Source: Caenorhabditis elegans
Lineage: Eukaryota > Nematoda > Chromadorea > Rhabditida > Rhabditidae
Direction: 5' to 3'
DNA: 64,000 nt
NCBI RefSeq assembly: GCF_000002985.6
Contig: NC_003284.9
Span: 5,270,001-5,334,000 of the forward strand
Shown here: positions 26,101 through 37,831 of the stretch, piece by piece
How the letters are laid out: each line of letters starts with the position of its first letter
Position numbering within the stretch: position 1 is the stretch's first letter
Notes under the pieces: model-generated
Database searches by the model: none
The model's input: the letters and a program-made list of their open reading frames with translations, nothing else
Told to the model about the DNA's origin: nothing
Made by a program: the position numbers and the translations under genes

Positions 26101-28026
26101 TTTTTTCTTAGGTTTCTGTGTTCCTCAAATTTCATTATTCGAATAAAAAACAACATTTTCGCAGTCCTGATTGGCTTCATGTTTTTCTTTAGAAAAAAAC
26201 AGGGACCGGGAAGTTCAGAGTATAACTGAATGATTTACAAATTCAAGGTCACACGCCCGTAGCAACTGAAATTTGAACTTTGTTGTTTGGTTGAAAAATG
26301 GAGAAAATTTTTTTTGAGAAAATTGGACGTCTAGCTTTCCTATTCACCTGACAAAAACAAACAGCGTTTTCTGTCTGTAATGTGATCGGAAATGAGCATT
26401 AGGTTTCGGAAACTCGATAATCACGTGGTGAAAGTAAAAAACTCCTAAGCTTGAAACTTGGAAAACGAGATTGGCCTTAAAAGGTAAAATAGAAATAAAA
26501 ATATCCTCATAAACTTTTGATCTACGCGTTGAAGGCAAAAAAAAAACTAGATTTCCGGTTTGAACCACAAACCACGCGACATTGCATCATCACATCCGTT
26601 CCGAAAAAGGGTTCTTACGTATTTTCAATAAAAACTCACAAGTTTATGAAAGTGGATAGATTGGTCATAGTCTCCAAGGCAATAATAAGTATTTCCTAAG
26701 CTGCCGTAGCATCGCCCCATCGTCAGCGCATCTTCCGATTTTTCCGACATCTCCAGATTTAGCCTGCAAATTTTAAAATCTTTATTAGGAAGATTGAAGT
26801 AATGAACTCACATAAAGTACTTGGCAGCATTCTCAAAATCCGAAGTGGCTTCTGCATTTTTGGCGTCATTTTTCTCTTCAGCAGCTTCCAGTTTTGTGCA
26901 TCGCCCTCGCTCCACATAAATCGTCGCAATGTTGTAATAAGCTCGAGATTTGAGAACCTGAATTTTTTAAATGGAAAGTGTAAATTATCTGAATGCAATT
27001 AGGAGTTTCATTCTTGAATAATTGCGTTGTGCCTTATTTTGAAAAGCTGAAATATTTCATAGCAATATTCACAGCTGCTTCTAACAAGTTTCTAGGCAAG
27101 CATTCTGGAATCTTTTGGAATATACATTTTTATTTGAAAACATCTGAAACTTTTTCACCCAACTCGATCGAGAAATGTTTCAAGCTTCCAGAATGTTTGC
27201 ATACCTGTAAACTTTCCGAAAACCACTAGAAGTTCGCAAAAATCAACATTGGATGCAATTTCACAGCTCTATTAAATATTGATCCTTTTCAGATGGTTTT
27301 TATGGTAGTTCAACGTGCTCTTCTGCCGCTAAATTTTTTGTGGTAACCTAGTTTGCAGGTCCCCTTTCAAATGACATAGATTTCATTCAGAAGTCTCATT
27401 GTAGGCTGAAATACTTTCCTTGTAACTATGGTTTATGTTGGAAACTTCGAAGAAAATTTAAGATGGAACTTTGTACATGTTTGCTAGCACGAAAATAATA
27501 AATCTCCTGTTGGTATAGCAACGGGTGCATTTTTTTTTCAAGTACAAAATCAAGTTCTACTCACTCTATCGCCCAACTCTTCGGCAAAATCCAGCTGTTT
27601 GAATGTGAAGGTGAGCGCGTCGTTGTAAGCGCCTTTCATCTTGAATATATTTCCCAAGTTGGCACACGACTTTGCTTCTCCCTCCTTGTTTCCAAGCAAT
27701 CTGAAATTTTGTTTATTTTTTGTTTAAATTTCTTTCGCATTCGTTACCTTTCAACAAGAATGTCATACGTATGGAACTTGAGAGCTTGCTCATAATCTTT
27801 AAGCATTGTGTGTGCATTTCCGAGCTGACAATAGATAGCCGAGAGTAATGAAAAATCATCTGTGCCTACTTCCAACGCTTTTTTCAACAAGTCGATGCCT
27901 GAAATATTCAAATTCAATCAATTATTTACAAATAATAATAAAAAAGAAGTTACCTTTCTCATACTTTTGCATGCGAAAAAGACGTTCCCCTTCCTGTGTG
28001 AGCTTGTAGCAGGAACGGTCCTGCAT
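20111..28026 (-). CDS. ags-3: AGS3/LGN/Pins-type activator of G-protein signalling (TPR plus GoLoco)
   Basis: Fourteen exons on the minus strand: 28026-27954, 27898-27748, 27700-27565, 26957-26812, 26763-26640, 25844-25729, 25682-25579, 23736-23576, 23074-22982, 22775-22671, 21855-21681, 20670-20547, 20401-20283 and 20223-20111 (TGA), 579 residues in one frame. The N-terminal about 340 residues are tandem TPR repeats (for example AIYCQLGNAHTMLKDYEQAL and GRCYGSLGNTYYCLGDYDQ). The C-terminus has four GoLoco motifs, each ending in the (D/E)QR triad that binds Gi-GDP: MNDQR about 435, MDDQR about 484, LDEQR about 530 and LEDQR about 568. Such proteins hold Galpha-i/o in the GDP form and set spindle position or neuronal G-protein tone. 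The first ATG lies 14 bp after a GCAG acceptor at 28041, probably a trans-splice site; the frame is also open upstream to that acceptor. An 1.84 kb intron (23737-25578) separates TPR coding exons. Confidence 0.93.
23737..25578. other. Long ags-3 intron without supported genes
   Basis: AT-rich, 1.84 kb. It includes a CACACACATAC run near 24045, a purine-rich stretch at 24070-24140, and at 24820-24910 a fragment resembling the dispersed repeat seen at 33145 and 35710 (shared core near TTTTTACCA(C/T)TTTTTGA). Reading frames in the interval have no splice-compatible edges. Confidence 0.55.
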
Positions 28027-28040
28027 CGCACCTTTCCCCG

Positions 28041-28749
28041 CTGCAAAAAAAAAATCGATTGATATTCTTCGATGACAAAGATTTCAGAAATCTGCACAAT
28101 ACTAGAAAAAAGGAGAGAAACACAAGCGATTAAGATTGAGAAAGAAGAATCGAAATGTGGTCTTTCAGAACAGAAAGGGTGGTCAATGTAGAAAAAAAGG
28201 TATTTGAATGATTTATTCGAACGAGTACGGACCAACAAACTCCTCTGTTTGTTCGTTGCACGGCCGCTCTCAGTACATGGAAAGAAACGTCCTTGCTATG
28301 TCTGCGGCAGCTCTCTCGTTCACTCCTCACGACAGATGAGCTAGTAACCGCGCGTTGACGTCATTTGTGTAAAGACGGCTAGGAAGTATTGTTTCGAGCA
28401 AAATATTTGTTAATTTAAAATGACAAAGGAATATAAACTGATAGTCTTAAAAGATACATTACTCAAAAAAAAACTCTCATATGAAAAATATAAATTATTA
28501 CCTTAGAGTATCAAAAGTTCACATTTAATTACCACTCACTCAAAACAAATCTCTAACCACAGTTAATTACCAACAAACTGATTCAACTTGTTCAACTTCT
28601 GTTCCCTTTTCAATACTACTTGAAACATTTCACACTCACATAGCAAAGAGCCCAGCAACAACATATATTTACGTCGTGTTGCCCTGGTAACCGGGAGCGC
28701 TGCTCGACGAGCTCGCGTTTATTGTCATCACTAACGGTGTATCCTTAAG
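28041..28749. promoter_or_regulatory. Divergent promoter region shared by ags-3 and ift-81
   Basis: About 700 bp between the two start codons. The half next to ift-81 is GC-rich and contains the X-box listed separately. The half next to ags-3 contains a GC-richer block at 28240-28370 that includes TTGACGTCAT, a CRE-like site at about 28355. The head-to-head arrangement means an enhancer here could act on both genes. Confidence 0.6.
28678..28691 (+). promoter_or_regulatory. X-box (RFX/DAF-19 binding site) upstream of ift-81
   Basis: GTTGCCCTGGTAAC is a nearly symmetrical match to the X-box consensus (RYYNYY-WW-RRNRAC form) at every informative position of the two half sites, with CT as the central pair. 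It lies about 60 bp upstream of the ift-81 ATG, in the usual distance range. DAF-19/RFX is known to drive ciliary genes in C. elegans, including IFT-B genes, so the site fits its neighbour. Confidence 0.9.
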
Positions 28750-31700
28750 ATGTCGAACGATATTCAAGGGTTTATTCTCCACTTTTTGAATGAAGAGCCG
28801 TTCAATCTCAACTTATCATCACTTCAATTCGACCAATTACCACCGCAGCAGTTGCTCCAAATTTTGAGTAATGTTTTGAGGTTGGTTAAGTCAAAAAAAG
28901 AAATTTAAAAAATGCGATATCGAGAAAAAACAGTTATGGTGTTTAAAATATTCACAAAAATTTTCCAGAAACGTGTGCTACATTTTTTGTGACAATTAAA
29001 AAACAGCTACTTTATTATTATTGTATCGTTATTTTTTCAAGAATTTTTCAAAGAAATATAAATAAATTTTTTTAATTTCTAAAAATAGCTTTACCTTTAA
29101 TTGTACTTTTGGATGTTGCTCAAAAAAAGGCACAAAGTTACAATGTGCGTGTTAAATTTGCTGGTTGGCAAACTGATACTAATGTCAGTTTTTGAGCAAT
29201 CTTCTTAAACTTTCTATTGAAAGTAATTATTTTATAGATTGCTGTGTAAATTTAAAAAAAATTTGACACAACAATAAAGAAAAGGGGTATCAGCAGGTCC
29301 ACTTGGGTAGAATGTTCAAAAAATTCGGTTCTTTCTTATTTGTTTGCAAAATTTCAAAAGTCATAAAAAAATTAAGAAAAATTTGAATAAATTTTTTACA
29401 AACACATAAATGCTCTCACTGATAAAATTGAATTTAATAATATAAGAACAACGAAAATTTTTAAAATGTTCAGCTGGGTTTCCGACACGGACCGAATTGA
29501 TATCAAAAGAGAGGCTGCTGAAGAGACTGCAATTCGTATTCTGAATATGCTCCGAATTCTCCGCTACAGACCACCGCAAGACCAGGATGAACAGTTCGTG
29601 CAAAACGAGGGCAATCACTAAACAGCATCTAATTTGACATTATATTACAGGGAAGAATGGCGTGCAGGGATTGTCGAAGGTCGCAAGACTAGCCTCTATC
29701 CTCTTCTGGTTTTTCTTTTTGAAAACTCAGAAGGTTTGAAAGAGCGCGCATATTTGTCAAAATATTTGATGAAGGTAATGAATTGCTATGCCAAAAGCCG
29801 ACATGTTATGCTAGTGGTTTCTGGGGGGAGAGAAATAGATGTTGTCATTATTTTTTTTAAAAGAAAAATGATACATAGAGAACAAGCATCGTTCTGCTTG
29901 AATAGCTGATATAGTAGGCAAGACAGCCGAAGTTTTTGGTTTAGTTAGTCTCTGATCTAGGTACACATTGAATTAATGAATCAAGAAATGGCTAAACAGC
30001 TTCGCACTTTTTTGTAATTGGAAATACGTAAATTAATTATTTTCAGACAGATGTACCTGGAGAATTCTTCGATTATGATATTGAAGAGCTGCAAAATGAG
30101 ATTGGAGAGTTGACAATGGAGTTTAAGGTTAATCACATGAGAGATTAGTCGTCACGATAGTGGATGAGCAAAAAAAAAGCAAAAACAAAAAAAAACAAAA
30201 CAACTTTTCTACAGGAAATCCATGCTGAAATGAAAGGAATAATGGCAGACGTACTCTTGCTTGATGACATAAAAGAGGATTTAAAGTCAATGGAAAAAGA
30301 AAAACAAATTTTGCTCCGAAAGATTGAGAAGACCGAGAAGAAAGTGCAGAATATACCATATTTTGATAAGTAAGTTCAAATAATGTGAAAACTTCAAAAA
30401 AAAATTGTTCAAAAATAACAGGAAAATGTAGTCAAAATTTAATTAATTACTTGTTTTATGCGAAAAAAAGGAAAATTCGTTTAACAATAGAAAACTAATA
30501 AAAGTTTTCACTGACAAGTGAATTTGCTATCTGAATTCATCGTGTTAGAAAACCTCAGAAAAACTGAAAAAGCCCGGCAAATGAGCTCAGATTTTTTTCT
30601 TTATTTTTTTTGATTTTTTTTTGAAATTTGTATTTTGCCTGATTTTACATATTTCAAAACATTGAAGGTAAAAAAACAGCTCACTTGAAACTTTAGAGCT
30701 GTAAACTTTATAAGCTGATAAGATGGATATTTCCGATCATTCTTGTTAGTTTCTAACACATTTACATTGCTAATATATTTTTAAAGCAATTTTTGAGCAA
30801 AGCTTTTGGCCTGTATCGGTATTGCTTTTAAGCTCTGGTTTGACTCATTGTCAAAAAAATTGAATATAAGGCTCATATTTTTACTACAAGTACGATAAAG
30901 TCTGCTTCAATCATAATTAAGTAGAAAACAATAAATTTACAAGCTTTTTGCTAAATAACGAGCGCTATGCAAGTGCAGATAGAAATTTGCGGAAAATTGT
31001 CCGTTTTTCATATAAACGTAAGTAAGGGAGTTCTTTAGCGTAAATTATAAAAATAAAAAATAAAATAAAATGAATTTAGTATAAAAATAAAACATAAATT
31101 TTGGCATTTTTCAAAATAGCCAATCGTTTTCAGACAAATGCAACTTGCATTACAATTACGCGGAGAGAAAACCCGATATGCAGATTTTGCAATTGAAAAA
31201 CAACAAGAACGGCAGAAGGTTGGTTCTTTGGGAATTCCATTTTTTTATCTCAAAATCAAAAATAGACCGAGTGAAATATTTTCCTTTTTCTTTATCTCCG
31301 ACGTAATTTTTTTTTGCTCTCCTGACAAAAAATGAAAGAAGAAGTACAGAAATAGCGAGTGCAATTTTTTTGTTCTCGAGTGTGCGGCTTCTTCCTTCTT
31401 ACTGCGTTTTTTTGGCGCAGCGAGCATCAAAAATCAGAAATTCTTTTCTGTTTAGGTCCTGAACATCGAAGCCAGAATCAACCGAATGAAAATCAATTTG
31501 ACGGAGGCTCAAGCGGTCGCTGACACATTGGATGAACAGGCGTTAATGGAAAAATTAGAGGTTACTAGACTTATTTTTCTCGTCTTCTCCTATCTAATGA
31601 CGACAGAGGGTTTCTTAGGACGAAGTTGCGACGAACACTTACTTAGTGAATGGCAAGTTGTTTCAAGAAATTGAATCAAAGGAAAACAAGTTGAAAGAGC

Positions 31701-34700
31701 TGACAGCCATGGCAAGGTCCAATTCAGTGCGGGAAGAGGATGTCAGTAGAATGAATTCTGAGGTAAGCTTAAAGATACCAGGCTTAAAGATCTCTGCAGA
31801 TTTAACTTTGGGGAATTTTATGATAAATGTGCAGCCGACAGTATATATGCAACACTGACCTCACGTTTTAATTAAATTACCATTAAAAAAGGAATTAATG
31901 CTATTGGAGCACGGCTACTACACAGATACGTTGCCCGAAATACAAAATTTCGAAAGCAAGTTGTTAGCGAAAATTAAAAGTTTTAGCGGGAACTTCAAAT
32001 TTTCTGGGAAAAAAATTTGGCGAAAAATTTAAGTATTCCGAAAAATTTTTTCGCGGAAATTAAAATTTTCTCGGGAATTTTTTTCTGTGGGATTTTCAAA
32101 TTTTCTAGGAAAACAAACTTGGCAATAAAGTTTTTCTGAAAAAAATTTTGATAGGAAATTCAAATTTTTTGTAAACAAAAATTAGCGGGAATAAAAACTA
32201 CATTGATGTTAAAAAACTGCTAGAATGATTTTGCTATTTTTGAAAATGTATACCAAATTTAACAAAAAAAAACATCCAAAATAAAATTGTCGCCCAGCTT
32301 AAACGTGGCTGCACTTTTCACTTATTTCCAAGGTGATTACAAAATTAAATGATGTAATTACAGAAAAAAGTTGTATGTTTTAAGAGTTAAAAGCTATTCA
32401 AAAGCTTTTTTCAAACGTGGGCAAAAACAAATAACAGAGCCAAAGAGCGAAACAATGGCTTCAGACGTCAGAGAGACGAAAAAATTTTCCAATTTTCGTC
32501 TGACCAAAAATATGTTAATTGTTTACTCCCAAGTCATCTTAAACATGGCTGATCAAAGCATGAAAGAGTTATTTTTAAATTCATCATTCAGATAGAGGAA
32601 ATGTCAAAACGAATTCGAAAACTAGAAGACGAACGGGATCACAAAGAAGTGGATATTGATGAGAACATGAGGTAAGTGCATGCTCATTTTGGTCTAGATG
32701 TTTTAAAATTGTGCTTGCTGAAAATTTCAAATTTGTTGTTGTGTTCTTTGTGCAAAAAATATGAAATCTGGTCTGGTTGCTAATGAACAAGGAAAGGCAA
32801 ATCTAAAAGCGGACAGTGGCATCACTCGGTTTAAAAACATGTGGATGATGATGGTTGCTGCTAAGAGACACAATCTGCGTATTCTTCTATGAGTGTTAGA
32901 TATTTATTTAGAAAAGAAAATGAATTTGTAAGGGATGCTTCGACAAAAAACTTTAAATTTTTTTATCATTATTAAAAATAATGAAAGTAGTGTATCTTTA
33001 TTGCGGATTTCGTCTTAAGACACATAATTAACATGACCGAATATGAGCATAATACTCTCAAAACTAAAAAAAAGATTTTTAAAAATTTTCTGAATTATAA
33101 CTAAAATTTGAAAACTGTGGAACAAATTTTTGTTGACTTTCATTATTAGGACGGAGTTTTTACCATTTTTTGACTGCTCGGAAAATTGTCCTTTTTAGAA
33201 TACTTCCACTATGATATTTGGTAATTTTAAATTTATTTGGGTAATGTTTAAACAAATACCCACTGACGGTAATCCCTCTTTAATACGCTCAATATAGATC
33301 CAAGGTATTTAACTTCCTAGTTTTTTGTCACTTGTTTTTTTTTAACTCGGCATTTCTAGAGCATTTCAAGCAAAACCAGGTGATGAACTTAAAACTTGTG
33401 AAATTGCGTTTATCGTATTTTTCCTATACGTAAAACATTAGAATATCTTTTTTTATATTTTCCCAAAACTGACCTTTTTTCAAAAAAACATATGAGGTGT
33501 TTTCAGTGTGTTTCGTCATCAAACTTCCCTTCTCGAACGCAAAAAAGAAACAGCGGTGCAGAAATTGCAAGAATTGAGGTAAGTGAGTGTAGATGGGCTT
33601 CTTCTCTTTTCGGCTTTTTTTTTCCAAAACGTCCTATTTATTCCACTGGGAGTAGGAAATTGAAAATGGGAAAAAGCGAGAAAAGTGATGGGATTTCAAC
33701 ATTTGATTGACCCCATTTCTCAATTTCCTCAAAAAAAAGATTAGCGAAACCACTTTATTCTTAGAAAGTTTGCAAAAAACTGCAAGAGTTGAGGAAATTA
33801 GAAGCTACCGTATTTGCGACCAAATGGACGTGACTTTCAGGCAAGAACTTGCGAAAATTGAGAAAGATGTCGATGAGCGTAAAACCAATCTCAAAGACAA
33901 AGTGGGCGGGGAAGTTGTGTCAAATGTTCAGGTGAGGCGAAATAATTTGTAACAGTATAATACTATTTTTTCAGTACCGAAAATATTTAGAGCAATACCG
34001 TGTGAAAAGTGAAGAACAAAAAAAGAAAAGGAAGGAAATTGAGTTGATGCATACCGAGGTGGCAGTGCTTAAAAGAACAATTGACATTGTTTCCAAAAGA
34101 TACAATAAATTGGAAACGCACATTGTGAGTTGCGTGATTGTTGAGTTGAATGTTGAATAGAAAAAAAAACGCGAAACGGCAAAAATATATTTTGGAATTC
34201 TTGAAGTTTTTAGTGATCTTTTTCCAGATAGCTGTTTAATAATGAAAAAAAAACTATTTGTGCATTATCAACATCAAACTTTTAAATGTATCAGATACCT
34301 CTGCTAACATATGGCAGTTTATGTAATCTCTCACTGAATTATAATAGCAAAATTTCATTCAAATGTATTTGTAGTTACGGCAATCGCTGTTTGATATTAC
34401 CCAATTGTCGATTGCCAAGCATTTTTTGATTAAAAATGCTGATTGTCAAAAATTAGAATTGCCGAAACTGTGATGATTTTCTACAGTGCTGCGTATGGTA
34501 ACATATTTACAAACGCTTAACGATACTGATAGAAATAATCACCATTTTTAATTTATTAAATACGTTAACTGCATAAAATTTGAACTTATAATTTTAATTA
34601 CTTTCCTATACCTCCTGGAATCAGAGAACAAATTCGACCAAGCTCCGCGAATCATTTTTTTCACCATTGTTGCAGAGAGAATAAACAGTAATTCACTTTT

Positions 34701-36328
34701 TTGCAAACTACTTCCAGCAAGATCAAGTGGTAGGATCAAAGCAGAAAAAACGTGTGTCATATGTATTTACTCACACCTTTTTCTAAACTACTTTGCTACA
34801 CGAAATTGACACACCTCTCCTATTTCAACAGACAAAACATGTAACAGTTTAATATCATATTTCAAAGTTTACTAATCCAAATTATTTTTATCCTGCGTTC
34901 CCGATTTTGCAAGATTTCTGTGGTTTATGTGTCTATCTAATCTTATTTCCAGGAAAGTATTGGCGGAGAAATAGTAGAAGTTTTGAATGTTCCAACGAAA
35001 TACGATCGTCCGAAAACTGCAGCTCCGCAAACAAATAATGCAGAGGTAAGATAGGGGGGTTTTTTTTTGAAGAAACTGACTAAACTCTTGGTTCAACTTT
35101 AATCCAAAAATGTCTCTAAGGTACTATTTTTATTTTTTATGTAATTGACTGAGACATCAAAGTTTTCAAAGTGAGTTTGGAGAATAAGAGAACATGCAAA
35201 AGTTTAGATTCAAAAGAAAAAGTCGAACGATAGTTGTAAAGTTTCAAAATTTGAATTAAGGACATAAAATCGGATATGAAAGACATGATGGCTGCACTGG
35301 ATGAACGAAAAGATAAGATAACAGATCAACGGACAAAGAGAGACGAGGTGAAGTATGTTGTGCAGGTAAGTGACAACTTAATTGACAGATTCTGATTGAT
35401 CGAGAAATTCAGCAAAAAATGAGCCAGCTGGCTACAATCAAAATGGAAGCAGACCAATTTATGGCTGAACTGGAGCGTGATAATAAGAGATTGGTTGAGG
35501 TACGGACTTGAATTTGGAGTATTGTCAGAGGGGATTCGATCTAAATTCACTTTTGATACCGGATATGATACAACACTTTAAAATTTTTTTCGTTTTTTAA
35601 AACATTAAGACAAAGTTTAGAAAAATTTCGAGTGTTTCTGAAGATGAAACCTTATAATTTTCAAAAACAAATAGTTAAAACATAATTAGAGTATACAATT
35701 GCAGAGACAAAAAGTTTTTACCATTTTTTGATTGCACATAAGTTCTACTACGATTTTTGGTCATTTTAAACAAATTGAGTTTTTTAAAAGATTTTCCCCA
35801 CAGATGATAGCATGCTCATTTTCAGAATGTAAAAGAACTTGAAACAACTGTAAGAGATTGTGATGACAGAATACCTGAGTTGAAAAATGAGCTGGCGATT
35901 TTGTTGGACGATAAAAACAAAATGGAAGGGGTTTCAGGAGAAAACTTGGAAGTGAGTTGACAATTTTCAGCACGTGAAAACAACTATGATAAGAGCGTAA
36001 CAATGCAAACTTGAAAGCATGCGAAACTCGTGATTTTTGATTTTTTTTTCCTTATAATCGGTATGCAGACATTGAAAAAATTTGATGTTTGCTGAGTGAA
36101 CCAATTCTTTAAAAGAAAAACGTGATGCATATGAACTCTTTTCAGTTTTAATTCTTCCAGGAACTGCTATCTAAAGCTGCCGAAAAAGAGCAACGAATTG
36201 ACACTGAAATCGAGGAAATGGGCGATTTCGATGAGAGCCGCATGCAAGCTGAACTTTGGAAGGGACTACTCACCATTTTCGAGACTAAAATTGAGATTTT
36301 CAAAGAGAGAGCAAACTCTAGAAACTAA
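28750..36328 (+). CDS. ift-81: Intraflagellar transport protein IFT81 homologue
   Basis: Seventeen exons join in frame to 638 residues: 28750-28880, 29474-29593, 29651-29774, 30047-30127, 30215-30369, 31134-31218, 31456-31560, 31619-31762, 32592-32671, 33507-33578, 33841-33931, 33975-34124, 34953-35045, 35261-35365, 35413-35499, 35826-35951 and 36161-36328 (TAA). The first about 125 residues match the IFT81 N-terminal calponin-homology-like domain (FNLNLSSLQFDQLPPQQLL, then LNMLRILRY and PLLVFLFEN); in IFT81 this domain binds tubulin together with IFT74. The rest is a long coiled coil of heptads rich in Glu and Lys, as expected for the IFT74 partner in the IFT-B complex of cilia. Several donors are weak (29594 GTTCGT, 31561 GTTACT). 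Poly(A) signals AATAAA lie at 36519 and 36531. Confidence 0.93.
31940..32200. repeat. Degenerate tandem AT-rich repeats in an ift-81 intron
   Basis: Units of roughly 50-70 bp built around GCGGGAA...TTCAAATTTTCTGGGAAA recur about four times with heavy divergence. Similar AGCGGGAA starts occur near 31985, 32050 and 32184. They are non-coding. Confidence 0.55.
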
Positions 36329-37831
36329 TCCACTTTGCAAAATTGACGAGAGAGAGAGGGCAAACAAATTTGGTTTAGTGTTTCATCTCCATTTGTTTAA
36401 TTTTATGTTTTTTTTTTGGAAAATGAGCCAAAAATAAGATGCGAATATTTGATGTTTGAAAAAAATTACTTATTTTGTAAAGAATTATATATTTGGTAAA
36501 CGAAACCTTCCACACAATAATAAACTTCTGAATAAATATTTTTTTGGAATCAAGTAAATATAATCAGTTGCAGAGTGACATTTCATAATATTGTCAAAAA
36601 CCTACATATTGACACAGAAACAGAAAGAATTATGTTAAAATATACTTTCCAACTCTGTAAAATTTAACAATTTCTACTTGTAGAAGAAGTAAAAAAAAAT
36701 TCTGATAACTTGTCCATTGTGACCAAGGTCTTTGCTGGAAATGCCATCAGACTTTTCCATTGAATAAAATTACTTTGAGCAAGTATTCAGCAATTTTTCC
36801 AGGAAAACGTGACGTCGCACATGGATTAACAAGCAATTTTAAAAATATTTGTGATTTCACATGTTCCAAAAATAATCTTGTTAGCTACATGGAGTTCCCG
36901 AAAATACGACTTAATGGCAATACTCTCTAGCAGCAACAGGCTATGAAATTTTTATGTTAATTGAAATAAAAAATAGATTAGGGGCCAATTTGAATGTGTT
37001 AGGAATCTTTTTGTTCAGTATCTACATGAGGGTTCAGCTTTAAAGCCGAAATTTTTTAATCATTAAACCGCCCATCTGTTCAGCATCAATCGCACTTTAG
37101 TCGAACATTCAACGCATATTTAGCGCACATTGCTCCTAGGCGTTCTGGTTAACCAAATTAATAGAAAAAAATTCCGAGCCAATCTTGCTTATAGTGTAAC
37201 TTCTGATTTGATTAACCAAATTTTTGTCAAGGTTTTTGAGTCTCTCGCCTAAAATAAAACTTCATAGCAGTTGACAATACCACGGAGGGAAACAATGTTC
37301 TGAAAAGAAAATTTATACATCCAATTGTAAACATCTAACAGACATGAAAATTGAAAACAAAACAAAAATTGATATTTCTTATCATTGTTTGAAACGTCTA
37401 TGACCAGTCCATTTACAGAAATCACAATATTTCCAAACTTTACGTTTAAATAAAAACAACGCCTGTTTTAAGCATAAACACAAAGAAAGGATGAGAATCT
37501 CATTTATTAATATTTCCAAGTTGCATTTTAATTTGACTGATAGAATGAATGTGGCAAATGAAAGAAAAATTGATTGGGAATGGTAGGTAAAGTTCAATGT
37601 ACGAAATAATTGTGATATTCACGTATTCAAATTGTTGTTTAATTAGTAGTTATATGATTTTTTAGATCGAAAATGACTAGAAGTTGATTATCGATTTCAA
37701 TATTAGATTTTAAAAATTAGTATGTCAGTGAATCAAAATGAGAATGTAATGGACAAAAAAAAAGAAAGAAAGATGGGGTGAAACTAAAAAAATCATTATG
37801 CACTCGTAATTTCTCGCATCATCGATACATT
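36329..37831. other. Convergent intergenic region between ift-81 and the stomatin gene
   Basis: 1.5 kb of AT-rich DNA holding the ift-81 3' UTR with AATAAA at 36519 and 36531 and, on the other strand, the stomatin 3' UTR (a minus-strand AATAAA is at 37503-37508). No gene-like reading frame with splice-compatible edges was found. Confidence 0.6.
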
